Shown piece after piece: positions 1 through 9,899 of a stretch of 64,000 nucleotides of DNA (position 1 is its first letter; each line of letters opens with the position of its first letter). Location of the stretch: positions 155,331,105 through 155,395,104 of the forward strand of contig NC_134572.1 in assembly GCF_050947875.1 (NCBI RefSeq), given 5' to 3'. The notes below the pieces were generated by a model that saw nothing but the letters and a program-made list of their open reading frames with translations, was not told the origin of the DNA and did no database searches. Source of the stretch: Dermacentor variabilis (lineage: Eukaryota; Arthropoda; Arachnida; Ixodida; Ixodidae). The translations under genes and the position numbers were made by a program.

Positions 1-720
1 GTCAAGTGAGGCAGAATAATACCGCATGGACAGGCTGTTAAGGCCATTTCAGTCGGGAACGACATAGGCTTGTTCCTAGGAACTCTTGAAATCACTTGCG
101 AGAAGGTTACCTTCGGTCAGCGTACATGGCCACAGTGGTTGCTGTCCATGTTGCCGTGTGAGGCTGCGGATGTAATCGCCAGACTCAATGCGCAGGATGG
201 ATGTGATTATGCGAAAGTTAAGGCCAGTCTATTGAAAAAGTACCGCCTTTCAGCCCCACCTTTTCAGCAGCGGTTGAGAAGCACAGGCAAGAATGATAGC
301 GAGGGATATCCGGAGTTTACATATAACTTAAAGGCAAAAAGGTCGAGTCGTCGATTGGCAAACCTAGTCGAGGCGCGGAAGCGTACGGTAACAGACACAT
401 GATCATTGAATGCATGTGTTTAAAGCAGTTCTACAAAAGCATCCCCCAAGTTGTGAAACTGTAGGTGCAAGACAGAGGGAATGTAAACACTGTGAAAAGA
501 GGGGCTGAATTAGCCGAAGAGTACGCAATGCGTAGAAATCTGAACGCCGAGGGCGGAAATTAGGACAGTCGAAATGGACTGCGGAAGCCATTTCCGTTCA
601 AAAAGGGTTCGCAGATTAAACGACCGGAACCTGTAGACGTGGAGGAAAAGCGCTCAGAAAAGAGCGAGGAGAAATCAAACGGGGAAACACTACCAAAAGA
701 GCAGAAAGAAAATTAGAATC
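1..720 (+). pseudogene. gag remnant of copy A
   Basis: An open stretch at 70-402 aligns by eye with residues about 135-245 of the intact Gag-Pol at 9900-14372, sharing the segments GLFL, TWPQ, LLKKYRLSA and the spacing between them. Bases 1-69 also resemble the intact gag leader into this region (pattern R/K-P-F-x-G-x-D-I-G-L-F-L). From 403 onward the frame is lost but short matches continue up to the zinc knuckle at 722. Gag would form the retrotransposon capsid; this copy cannot. Confidence 0.75.
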
Positions 721-721
721 T

Positions 722-1030
722 TTGAGACCGACCCGCTGCTTGAAGTGTCACAAACTCGGACATATTGCTGTAAATTGCGGGAACCCTGGCGTAGTTTTAT
801 CCTACGTAGATGAAAAAGACAAGAATATGGAACTTTTAAGCCCATATCTTCACGACCTACAAGTTAATGGCACACCATGCCGTGCGCTGCGAGACAGTGA
901 TGCCACTATGTTCATTATCCATCCGTCCTACGTGACGGTACATGACTTAACGGGAGAAGTAGCTTGGATCAAAAAACTTGTAGAGGAACACAGCGTGGTG
1001 TCTGCCCATGGCCAAAGTGAAAATCAGTGA
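722..1030 (+). pseudogene. zinc knuckle and protease-like remnant of copy A
   Basis: The 102-codon stretch begins with a CCHC knuckle (CLKCHKLGHIAVNC), a nucleic-acid-binding motif of Gag. It continues into the segment that in retroelements holds the aspartic protease: LRDSDATMFIIHPSYV, where the usual D-[ST]-G is D-S-D. The equivalent place in the intact copy reads D-S-A. The reading frame stops at 1030. Confidence 0.75.
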
Positions 1031-1639
1031 ACCGTTCCGGTAACTAGTGACTGAGGCCGCAGTTTCCAAATTTTCGTTGCTGCAATGTCCCTAAATTTTT
1101 TTCCAAATCGTTCAGATCAGTTACTACGTGACAAAGGGCTTCAACTGGAAAAGGGCGTAGTGCAGGCATTGACACGAGGCCAAGCTCGTAAAATCCCGCC
1201 GCTTTCGGCTGACAATGCACAAGCTGCTCCAGCGGATTAGCAGCTCCAGTAATTATTGTAGGAAATTCCAAGGTTGCACGGACCTAACCGAAGCGGGCTT
1301 TCTTAATTTTTTTTACTTTTTGTTATCTCAACATCTCACGCGGGTAGACACTCTCAACGTGAATCCAGCGGAAGTAGCTGAAGAGGCAACTTCAGTAACC
1401 GAATCCCAGCTAGACTCGAGCGACAAAAAACGGTTGAGGAAAGCCTGCCAGCTAATCAGCTCAATGAGAGCGTATCACTAGGGTGTCAAAGTTTACGCCT
1501 GCAGGAAGAGCCAGCGAACGCAATCACGACCAACAGAGGGTCGTTATTATCACCAGCCTCCAAGAACTTTGATCAGGTCTTAAGTTTGGACAGAGTCACT
1601 GGCAGCCGAACAAAAGCATGATGAAAGCTTAGCTAAATT

Positions 1640-2860
1640 ACATCACACAGCTAAAGGAGGCATTGCTAGGCGCAACGTGACGGTGCATGAGAGAGGAGGA
1701 TTCTTGTATCGGCACTACAGATACCGAAAGGGCAGGATTCTAGATCAGTTAGTCGTACCTACTAAGTACAGGGAGGACCTTTTGAGTCTCTGTCATGGAA
1801 ATCGGTGATCCGGCCACCTAGGCATAACCAAATCAACGGAAAGATTGCTTATAGAATACTACTGGCCTGGCTGTTTCAAAGACGTACCAAACTCTGTGAG
1901 ATCGTGCGACGCCTGCCAGCGCTCGGGTAAGCCAGGAGAAACATGAAAAGCGCCACTAAACGTAGTGCCCTTAATAACAGAACATTTCATACGACTCGTG
2001 ATAGACATAGTCAGGCCTCTACCAAAAACAAAATCGACTTCCAGGTACTTGTTTGCCATGCTGTGTCCGGCTACAAAGTTTCCAGAAGCAATCCCTCTGA
2101 AAGAGCTCAGCTCCACCGAAGTAGTTGACGCGCTTTTGACACTATTTGCACGAGTTGGATTTCTAGCTGAAATTCAGGCGAATGAAGGGTCAATATTCAC
2201 CAGCGCACTGACTTCCACATTCTTGCAAAAGTGTGGGGTGAAGTTGATACGCAGTTCCGTTAATCACCTTCAATCAAATAGTGTAGGGAGGTGGCCTTTA
2301 GTGCTTAAGCGAGTTTTGCGGTCGCTCTGTTGCGAACACAAGGAGGACTGGGAGAATTGTCTTCCAGCCACCTTGTTTGCTTTGTGAACGGTTCCTCATG
2401 AGGCTACAGGGTTCTCGCCAGCAGCACTAGTGTATGGGAGGACACTCCGTTCTCCACTGACAAGAGATGTGAGAGGAAATAGCAGGAAGTCTAACAGTGG
2501 TAGAATACGTGTTAAATCTGCTAGAACGGCTAAGTGCATCCCAAGAACTAGTCGAAAAGAACATTGAAGTAGCAAAAAAGAACGCCAAGTTTTATTACGA
2601 CAAGAATGCGAGGCTTCGTACGTTTGACGCCGGAGACCAGGCAATGATCCTCAAACCTTCCAGAAAGAACAAGCTTAAAGTTCACTGGGAAGGCCCCGTT
2701 AAAGTGTTGCACAAACTTTCAGATACTAACTATGCTCTGAAAATGCCCGGTCGCGGGAAGGAGGTGAGGATATACCACTGCAATTTGATGAAGCCGTACG
2801 TAGAGTGGAGCGGAGTCGTTGACTGTACCATCAAAAAGCACGATGACACTGGTATCTAGA
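1640..2860 (+). pseudogene. integrase remnant of copy A
   Basis: The H2C2 zinc-binding part is visible near 1790-1925 (HGNR-stop-SGHLG then CDACQ), with an in-frame TGA between the histidines. The catalytic core follows at 1965-2387 and the GPY/F-type C-terminal module at 2497-2859 (F-D-A-G-D, WEGPVKV). The second catalytic aspartate is gone (Q-A-N-E-G where integrases have S-D-x-G), and the catalytic glutamate position reads glycine (N-S-V-G-R-W). Several stops and frameshifts are present. Confidence 0.85.
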
Positions 2861-2874
2861 GTAATGATTGTAAG

Positions 2875-3760
2875 GTGACTTCCAACTCTGAAATCAGCCT
2901 GGAAGAAGTGGTAAAACAATCGGTAAGCTCGCACTCTTTTAGACCTGAGCAGCTAGATGAGCTAAGAGGGTTGCTAGGGAAATACCTCGACAAATTCAGC
3001 AAACGCCCAGGTAAAACCGAGCTAATGACGCATGAAATGGGGCTGACCTCAACCAAACCCATATGATGGAAGCCTTACAGGGTGTCTCCATGACAGAGAG
3101 AAATTATGGAGGCAGAGATACAGCGCATGCTAGAGTTAAAAGTTATCGAGCCCGCTGAGAGTGACAATACGTCACCGCTTATACCTGTTGCAATCACTAA
3201 CAGAGACCCTATTCCGTGTGTTGATTACCGGAAGTTAAATGGCCCTCCCTAGGGATCAGTTGTACCCGATAGGCAACATTGAGGAACGAATTGAAAGCGT
3301 CAGCGCTGCTAAATACATTTCAACTATACATGTCGTGCCGGGATACTGGCCAGTTCCCCTTTCAGAAAGTCCCAGCCACTATGCCGTATTTATCTCACCT
3401 GTAGGCACTTTTCGCCCTCTCGCCCTCAGCTTCGGGCTGAAGAACGCGCCATTTAGCTTCCCTAATTAATAGATATTGTCCTGAAAGACTTGCAGGAGTT
3501 CGCCTTGCCATATCTTGATGATGTACCAACTTTTTCGGACAGCTGGAAAGAGCACGTATCGCACCTCAAACAGATGTTCTCACGGTTGAGGGAAGCCGGT
3601 TTAACGATTAAAGCAGAAAAGTGTAGGTCTGGCTGCTGGCAGGTTACTTATCTGGGCCATGTTGTCGCTCAGGGCACGAGATGGCCGGACTAGCTGAAAA
3701 CAGCTACGATTGGAGAATTCTCACAGCTGCTCACGAAGACAGACATTCGTTCATTTTTGG
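2875..3760 (+). pseudogene. reverse transcriptase remnant of copy A
   Basis: RT motifs follow integrase. Fragments at 2875-3066, 3239-3469 and 3490-3693 match the intact copy in order, including SFGLKNAP and the catalytic box PYLDDV, which is still YLDD. Stops at 3064, 3468 and 3691 interrupt the domain. The position downstream of integrase is the noteworthy point. Confidence 0.88.
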
Positions 3761-3929
3761 GATTTGTGGGGTACTATTAACGGTACATTCCGTATTACTC
3801 GCAAATATGAAGTCCTTTAACGGACGCCCTCCCAAAGGGCGCACCGAATAGCATGCACTGGGATAAGGGCAAATGGAACGCTTTACAAAGTTTGTAAACG
3901 CTATTGGTTTCTCGTCCTGGGCTTCACGC

Positions 3930-4312
3930 GCCAGACTACAGAAAGGAATTCATAGTTCAGTGCGATGCACGCAGTGGAGGTATGGGCGTCGTACTTAGGT
4001 CGGTGACGATAAGGCGGAACATCCTATCCTCGATGACAGCCGTAAAATAACTGTAAGAGAGGAAGCCTACAACGCTTCAGAGAAGGAATGCGCTTGTTTG
4101 GTCTTGGCAGCCCACAAGTGGTCATGTTACTATTATGGAGCGAGGTTCATCTTCGAGACCGATCACTGTCCTCTTACGTGGCTCAATCAAATGTCATAAA
4201 AAATGGCCGCTTGCTCCGATGGAGCCTCACTTTCGAAGAGTACAACTTCTCCGATAGATATAACAAGGAAAAGTTGCATAGCAATGCGGATGGTTTAAGC
4301 AGGCTAATTTGA
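3930..4312 (+). pseudogene. RNase H remnant of copy A
   Basis: Matches the last 120 residues of the intact polyprotein: VQCDA around 3957-3970, EKEC around 4083-4092, then ETDHCP in a shifted frame, and the closing G/S-N-A-D-G-L-S-R at 4288-4308. The polyprotein ended at RNase H, with no integrase downstream. Frame breaks make it non-functional. Confidence 0.82.
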
Positions 4313-4796
4313 ATTCTGCGTTTGAGGGTCCCGCCTAAATTTTAGTGTTGTTATTGCTATGACTAAACGCGGTCGGCGGACCAAGCATAGTTCGTGGATT
4401 CGCCGTGTACGCTGTTTGAAGCAGGGGAGCCCCTGGAGGATATTTTGCACGACCGTCTCACAGGGCTTAGAAATCATGGACGGACGCGGTGGGCATTGTC
4501 TGCGGGGTCAACATTGGGATGAAGAGGCGCCTGCCCGGGCAAAGCATTGTGTCTCCAAGAATCCACTCACCTCGACGTGGTCAGCAAAACCTCTGTGGAA
4601 GTGTGTGTGACCCTCCCCCTAAATTGCGGGCCCACTACAAAGATGTTGGACGCTACGAATTGACGGTGAACTGCCGTTTTTGCCTCACCTACGGATCTAG
4701 GGAGGACAAAGCGTTTATGAGCAACTGTTGTTCGGCGGCTGAGTGCGGTTTCTCTCGCAGTCATGCTAGACTGATGAACTGCAACGTCCTTATATA

Positions 4797-5030
4797 CCCG
4801 CCGTTGTTGCTCATTGGCTATGGTGTTGGGCCGCTGAGCACGAGGTCGCGGGATCGAATCCCGGCCACGGCAGTCGCATTTTGATGGGGGGAAATGCGAA
4901 AGCGCCCGTGTATTGAGATTTAGGTGAAGGTCAAAGAACCCCAGGTGGTCAAAACTTCCGGAGTCCTCCACAACGGCGTGCCTCATAATCAGAAAGTGGT
5001 TTTGGCACGTAAAATCCCATAATTTTTTAC
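4797..5030 (+). mobile_element. Ruka-type tRNA-derived SINE, copy 1
   Basis: Starts with a tRNA-like head (GTTGCTCATTGGCTATGG as A-box region, GGGATCGAATCCC as B box), followed by the body shared with copies at 29950-30189 and 34978-35220, and ends in a T/A-rich tail. Near-identical 12-bp direct repeats flank it (4785-4796 and 5031-5042, CGTCCTTATATA versus CGTCCTTATGTA), the mark of LINE-assisted insertion. A long minus-strand ORF here (4567-5136) is only the antisense of the SINE. Confidence 0.88.
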
Positions 5031-5042
5031 CGTCCTTATGTA

Positions 5043-6992
5043 GATACGGTAAATAAACCCATACTTCTAGTTCTTGATGAGAAGCAGTCCTTCCCTTCAA
5101 CAACTTCCTCAGCGTCGATAAGTTGGACGACGGCATCGGCCAGCTACCACCTATTCCGTTCCCGATTCCAAAACTTGCAAACTGGTCAATACACTAAATG
5201 GAGCACTTCAGCTTCAGTTTATCAAACGCTTATTCGGCTCTGTGGACGAAAGAAGTTGCCGGTGAAAGCGAGAATAAACGTATATATATATATATATTGC
5301 TAAGGCTACTCAGTCACCAATGGCTACGGCTACAACGAGATGAAAAATGTCACGTGCATTCCGATATCGCTTTCTCTTTCGTAAATGTGTATATAATGAT
5401 GGCCTCGCAACTGCAAGTTTATTTCAGAAACAGCAACGAATGGTCCTGACTGTCCATATGTAATGCACTATCTAGTTCGTTAAGTTGCCTCTGCCTGTTA
5501 GTTAACGAGACGAATATATTACATAGCGATTGAAGCACCAATGTTAAACGACTCACCGGTATTGCCCTCCCTAGTCGCAGCTCATCCGGCTCCCATTTTG
5601 ATGCAGACGTGTTCTACATGGCTCGCGACTGAAACTTAGCTTTCGGTCTTTTACACACCCATGTTAAGTAACGGGAGATATCGAAGCTCAATGAACTGGT
5701 TTTAGCACAAAATAACCAACCGATGTGCGAACCAAAGAATCTGTACCTGCAGTGCACGCGAACATACCTGTGAAATTTTAAATCCAAGCCAGAGGTCACG
5801 TGGGAGGTCTATGATGCTCAACGCAATTTTGCGTTCAATGTGGCAAGAAACAAGAAAGTTGGTAATAAAGAGTACAATGTAAAATTAGGAATGATAATTT
5901 TGTACTCTTTGTCATGTAATAAAAACGCTTCGTTTATTGTTGAAGAAAGTTTGTAGGTTAAAATTCCGCTTACTACGGTGGCTCTAGCGGGAGATAATGA
6001 GATCACGGATGCAATATTTTTAATTGGTGTACTATTCTTGTTTTTGTTTTTTGTTTTTAACAGCGCCGCGCGGTCAATTTTTTTCGCCTTCTGTGGCCAT
6101 TTGTTGAACTTGAGGGTGTTGGGAGCCTGGAATCGCTTTGCGATTGTTGGCGCCCTACAGCAGAAGCATGTTTACCGGAAGTAGGCGGCTCGTTTTTAAA
6201 TCTGACAGTAGGCGGCCCTAGCTCTCCAGCCAGTGACATTAACATACATGTAAACTAAGGTACATCAGCTGAATGCGATACGGCAAGATAATGCGATATG
6301 CTTCTACTGTATTCATGTAAACGCGGCTATTGTCTGATCTGCCTGCGCTACTGATTGTCACTCGTCACCAGATCGCCACGTTTGACGACAAAAGTAGCAG
6401 TTTACGAGTTCGCGTTATTGGTTTGGTGCATAGGTGCTTTGCTTTTCTTCTGTAAATAAAGTCACACGTCTTGTTTACTCAACGTAGCTTGTTTCTATGA
6501 GCATCAGGAGACGCTCTTTATTGTCCTTGCAATTAAAACGCGGCAGCTGAGGCCTGCTACAAAGCCAGCAGAGCGAGCACGGCGCATGCCCTGCGTACGC
6601 CACCGGTAAAAAGCGGCCATATTGACTATTGCACAAAAATTGGATTTCCGCTTCCTGTTTAAGCAGCGCCATCTGTCGGGCCCCCCGGTAAGTTTCATGC
6701 GCTGCCGCTTCTTATTTCCACACCAATGTGGAAGGTGCGGTTTCCTTTCTCTAAATTTGGTTCTTTATTCTACGGTGCCGGCTGGTTGTGCGTGCTACTA
6801 CTAAGTGTTTGTGTAATCGCGTGGTTTTATGTTGGTTATAATGAAGTGTGACTTAGCTCATGCACAGAAAAGTGCCAGAAAATAATTCTGTCTCTCTGAA
6901 AACTCGCCGCATGCGTGGCGCACCAGACAAAAGTGGACTAATGATTTTCATGCCACCACCTTAGTTTCTGGTTTTCGTGGAAATTGTGCTCG
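5043..6992. other. intergenic, no supported gene
   Basis: Only short ORFs in all frames, none with a recognisable domain. There is a short TA run near 5280-5297. Around 6540-6700 the sequence is more GC-rich, with a motif like a YY1 site (GCGGCCATATTG, 6612-6623) and a textbook splice-donor string (CGGTAAGT, 6687-6694). A host promoter and first exon is possible here but not supported further. Confidence 0.4.
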
Positions 6993-7277
6993 GAGTAACA
7001 TCGCAGCATCGCCAACCTCGAGCGGGCTATTTGTGCGCATCGCAACATGGAAAAGCTAAGTAATCGTGGTTGCTAACCACAAGCGTGTTGTGCGTGCATT
7101 TAGCTTGTGCATGAGTGATTTGCAAACGTAGGAAATAGTATGTTAGCAAGCCAAGCATGCGCACACGAAAGGTACGCACAACACGCGTGTGGTTACCAAG
7201 CATGATTACTTACCTTTCCAATGTGGCGACGCGCTCGAAAAGCGCCCTCTAGGTTGGCGGTGCTGTGATGTTACTCG
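6993..7277. repeat. 285-bp near-palindrome (foldback element)
   Basis: The left arm runs inward from GAGTAACATCGCAGCATCG; the right arm read on the opposite strand starts GAGTAACATCACAGCACCG. The match continues through CGCCAACCT, then TAAGTAATC, then AACCACA/ACGCGTGTTGTGCGT, down to a loop near 7125-7145. Each arm is about 130 bp with visible mismatches and small indels, estimated at roughly 80% by eye. It could be a foldback MITE or a hairpin-RNA source. No coding content or clear target duplication was seen. Confidence 0.8.
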
Positions 7278-8883
7278 AAGAATACATATGCTGTTGCGTA
7301 CTGGAGAAGCTGAGGCATGCTGATACGCATTTCTTTGCGACTTCCATCTAAGTTTCCGCGACAACCAGGCCTAGCGGGACAAAGGTGAAGTCATGGAAAT
7401 CATTGGTCTACATTTGGCTAGCGCGCCACGCATACGGCGAGTTTCCAGAGAGAAACTAAGAAGCTTTCTTCTGGCACCTTTGTGTGCGCGAAGTCACATT
7501 TCATTACAAAAAACACAGAACCACCCTACTACGCAAAATACGTTGAAGCAGAACTCACAACCAGCGGGCTCGTATAAAATAGAGAACAGGATAGACGAAT
7601 GAATGGGATGAGCGTCCCCTTTAGTGTACATTACGGTAACTGGTACATTCTCGTCTTTTGTCGTGTTGCGCACAACGACACATGCTATTGAGATACAAAA
7701 TTGATCATCGAACTTTCTGTATTGTTCCCAACAGCTTAGCGCAGAACGAAATTCTATCAGGTATTTCTGGTTTTCAATAACTTCTCCGAAATGCAGCAAG
7801 GAAGAGCATGGCCTTCGATATCTGTTTATGTTATTGTTAGGAAGCCCTCATCGGGTGTTGTGATTTCAACAATTTGACTTCGGTTGAGAGAGAATTGTTG
7901 TTCAGAATCCCCTCTGTGACGTTTTGCGCTCCTGCCTGTGATACCTGCGCCGTCACTCCGTTTCATGTAACTTGCTGCAGCTGTCATGTGCAGTTTGCGA
8001 TGTTTCTGGGTGCGTTTTAACAGTTTCAGTCGGAAAGCGTCAAATTTTCGAGTGTTTGTCGCTCGTGTGGCGCAGGTTACATCCGTCTCGTCCGCATTTG
8101 CTTTCGTGTTGGTGTGTGCGGTGTGCGCGGGTGGTGCTCTTGTCGTTCGTTCCTTGTGTGTTTATCGTGCGGCCCACGAATCTGTGCATTGTGCATGTGT
8201 CCCATGTGTTGCGTGCCACAAATGTGCGGTGGTATACGACGTGTTTGCAGCCAACTGCTGCATTACAATTCAGCGAGTAGACGGAGAACGTTACACGCAG
8301 TTTTCATTGTTTGTTCATTATCTTTGTGATTTACTGCATCAGCGATAGAAAGAACAATACGATTCCATGACGTTGCATTGTGAATGTGTAATTTTGCGAC
8401 TGGTTTGCCTTCTTCTACGAATGTCCTTTTAAATATATGTTCTTGCTTGATAGCAAAAATATCTGTAATGTGTTTGAAATAATCCGGCTGTTTATTTCAT
8501 GAAAATTGCAGTCAGCGGTAATTTTACAAGATCTTAGCAATCCAGCGCTGCAAATCGAGCTATAAAGCCAAACGTGTAAACGTGTTCCAGTACCTGAATC
8601 TTACTATGATGTGTCAGTATCTCAGCATGTTATCGGTGCTCAGGGCCTTGCAGTATGTTAAAGGAAAATCTGGTTTTATATTCATCTGGAGTAGTTTATG
8701 TCATTTCTTCATATCATGTGTTCCAAGTACAATTTATTCATGGGTGCACTGCTGGTTTTTCGGAGTTAAAATACACCTTGATAATACTATTGAACAGTAT
8801 ACGTTGCAATGTTTTCTACATGAAATCAGGAGTATTATATATTGCGCCATGCCTAGCTACTTCTTGCAAGTATTTATATGAGT
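7278..8883. other. intergenic, no supported gene
   Basis: Short overlapping ORFs occur at 7972-8348 in several frames, cysteine-rich by composition, but none has a recognisable domain and no frame is preferred. The rest is AT-rich without repeats that I could identify. Confidence 0.4.
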
Positions 8884-8887
8884 AAAC
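8884..8887. repeat. target-site duplication, left (AAAC)
   Basis: The four bases AAAC immediately precede the 5' LTR and recur directly after the 3' LTR at 15515-15518, as expected for LTR-element integration. Confidence 0.75.
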
Positions 8888-9248
8888 TGTTGCGTTTCGC
8901 CTGCGACACGTGGTTTTGCCGGCGCGACTGCGGCGGGGCGGCAGACATTTTGGCCCGATCGTCGTCGCCGCAACACTCATCGCCAGGTGTTTCCAGGCGC
9001 GACTGCGGCGATGCGACCGCCTAGGGATCATCCTCGCATTCCAGTCATTGTGCCCGAAACAGGCGATGCCAAAGCAGGGATCTCATTACAGTCATTGTGT
9101 CCGACCGGCAGCGCCACGACAGGGTGCTACGAGATCGTGCTCGACATGGTGCTACGGCATCGCTACGACAGTGTGCGTCACCATTAGCCCATTGTACATT
9201 CACGTGCTCGTCTTTTGAGGGGTTCCTTCTTGCCCTCAACTGCGAGAG

Positions 9249-9256
9249 TATAAAAA
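9249..9256 (+). promoter_or_regulatory. TATA box of 5' LTR
   Basis: TATAAAAA at the expected place in the LTR; transcription would begin about 25-30 bp downstream, near 9280. The 3' LTR has the same box at 15219-15226. Confidence 0.75.
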
Positions 9257-9365
9257 CAGCTGCCCCCGGACGCCAAAAGGAGGGCTCCGATTTCTTCTGT
9301 TGAGTGAAGTGCTCTCCCGTCTCTCTACTTCGGTCAACCTGACCGCCAACTCTTTGCGATGTTAA

Positions 9366-9371
9366 AATAAA
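9366..9371 (+). promoter_or_regulatory. poly(A) signal within LTR
   Basis: AATAAA about 110 bp after the TATA box. The functional copy for 3' end formation would be the equivalent at 15336-15341 in the 3' LTR. Confidence 0.65.
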
Positions 9372-9546
9372 CAAGTTGTTTCGTTGTTACCAGTCGACTC
9401 ATGCTTTGCCGGGACCTTCGTATGCTTCCAGTTGTACCCCAGGCCGCCAGGCCAACGCTACCCTTGGGGCTTGCGACCCAGGTACAACCACGGGCGTCAG
9501 CGCCGAGTTCCCAACAGATCGTACCAGCGGTCGGATCCAAAACATC

Positions 9547-9566
9547 TGGTTGGCAGCGGTGAGATC
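9547..9566 (+). other. primer-binding site, tRNA-Leu-like
   Basis: TGGTTGGCAGCGGTGAGATC begins two bases after the 5' LTR. The reverse complement resembles the 3' end of eukaryotic tRNA-Leu (ACCGCTGCCA plus CCA), with one extra base after TGG and a G-to-A difference. A near copy, GCCAGCGGTGAGATCGC, follows at 9591-9607. tRNA identity is from knowledge of tRNA-Leu ends and should be checked against tick tRNAs. Confidence 0.6.
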
Positions 9567-9899
9567 GCCTACGACTTCAAACAACTGTCTGCCAGCGGTG
9601 AGATCGCGACAACGGAGGCCAGCAGCGAAGAGATGCAGTTGACTGTATGCTGAGCAGCTCAACGACGATCCGGGAGCAGTGCAACGAGCCCTGTGTGACG
9701 ACTGGTTGCCTGCAGCGGAACGACTGCGCGGAATTCCTGCCTGCGAGGTTTGGTGAGTGCGGGACTTTCTTCTTCTGAGCTTTGCCAGGCTTTTTGTTAG
9801 TGTCAGAAACAGAGCTGGTAATTGTGGTTGTCGTTGCTGCCGGGTTAGTTTGCGGCAAGACAATAGTAAGCAGTAGAGAAAGCAGCATTCAGAGCAGCC

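Larger units (their letters stand above)
1..4312 (+). mobile_element. Decayed Ty3/gypsy-type retrotransposon, copy A (integrase before RT)
   Basis: Broken copy of the same family as the full-length element at 8888-15514. Going 5' to 3' it keeps gag, a zinc knuckle with protease-like stretch, integrase, reverse transcriptase and RNase H. The window opens inside gag, so the 5' LTR and gag start lie upstream. Stops and frameshifts split it into many short ORFs, and no 3' LTR is recognisable before the SINE at 4797. The domain order matches the intact copy, so integrase-first is a family trait and not one rearrangement. The remaining 3' part (4313-4796) shows no recognised feature. Family assignment is confident; activity is excluded by the breaks. 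Confidence 0.9.
8888..9544 (+). repeat. 5' LTR of copy B
   Basis: 657 bp from TGTTGCG to AAAACA (TG...CA ends). No difference from 14858-15514 was seen on a line-by-line comparison. It contains a TATA box and a poly(A) signal, giving U3, R and U5 in the usual order. Confidence 0.93.

Noticed and set aside
4567..5136. 189-codon minus-strand ORF
   Set aside because: It reads the antisense of the SINE at 4797-5030 and flanks; similar antisense frames recur in the other SINE copies.
7972..8348. Cysteine-rich ORFs of 102 and 120 codons
   Set aside because: Several frames are open at once, no domain is recognised and there is no sign of codon preference; most likely chance.
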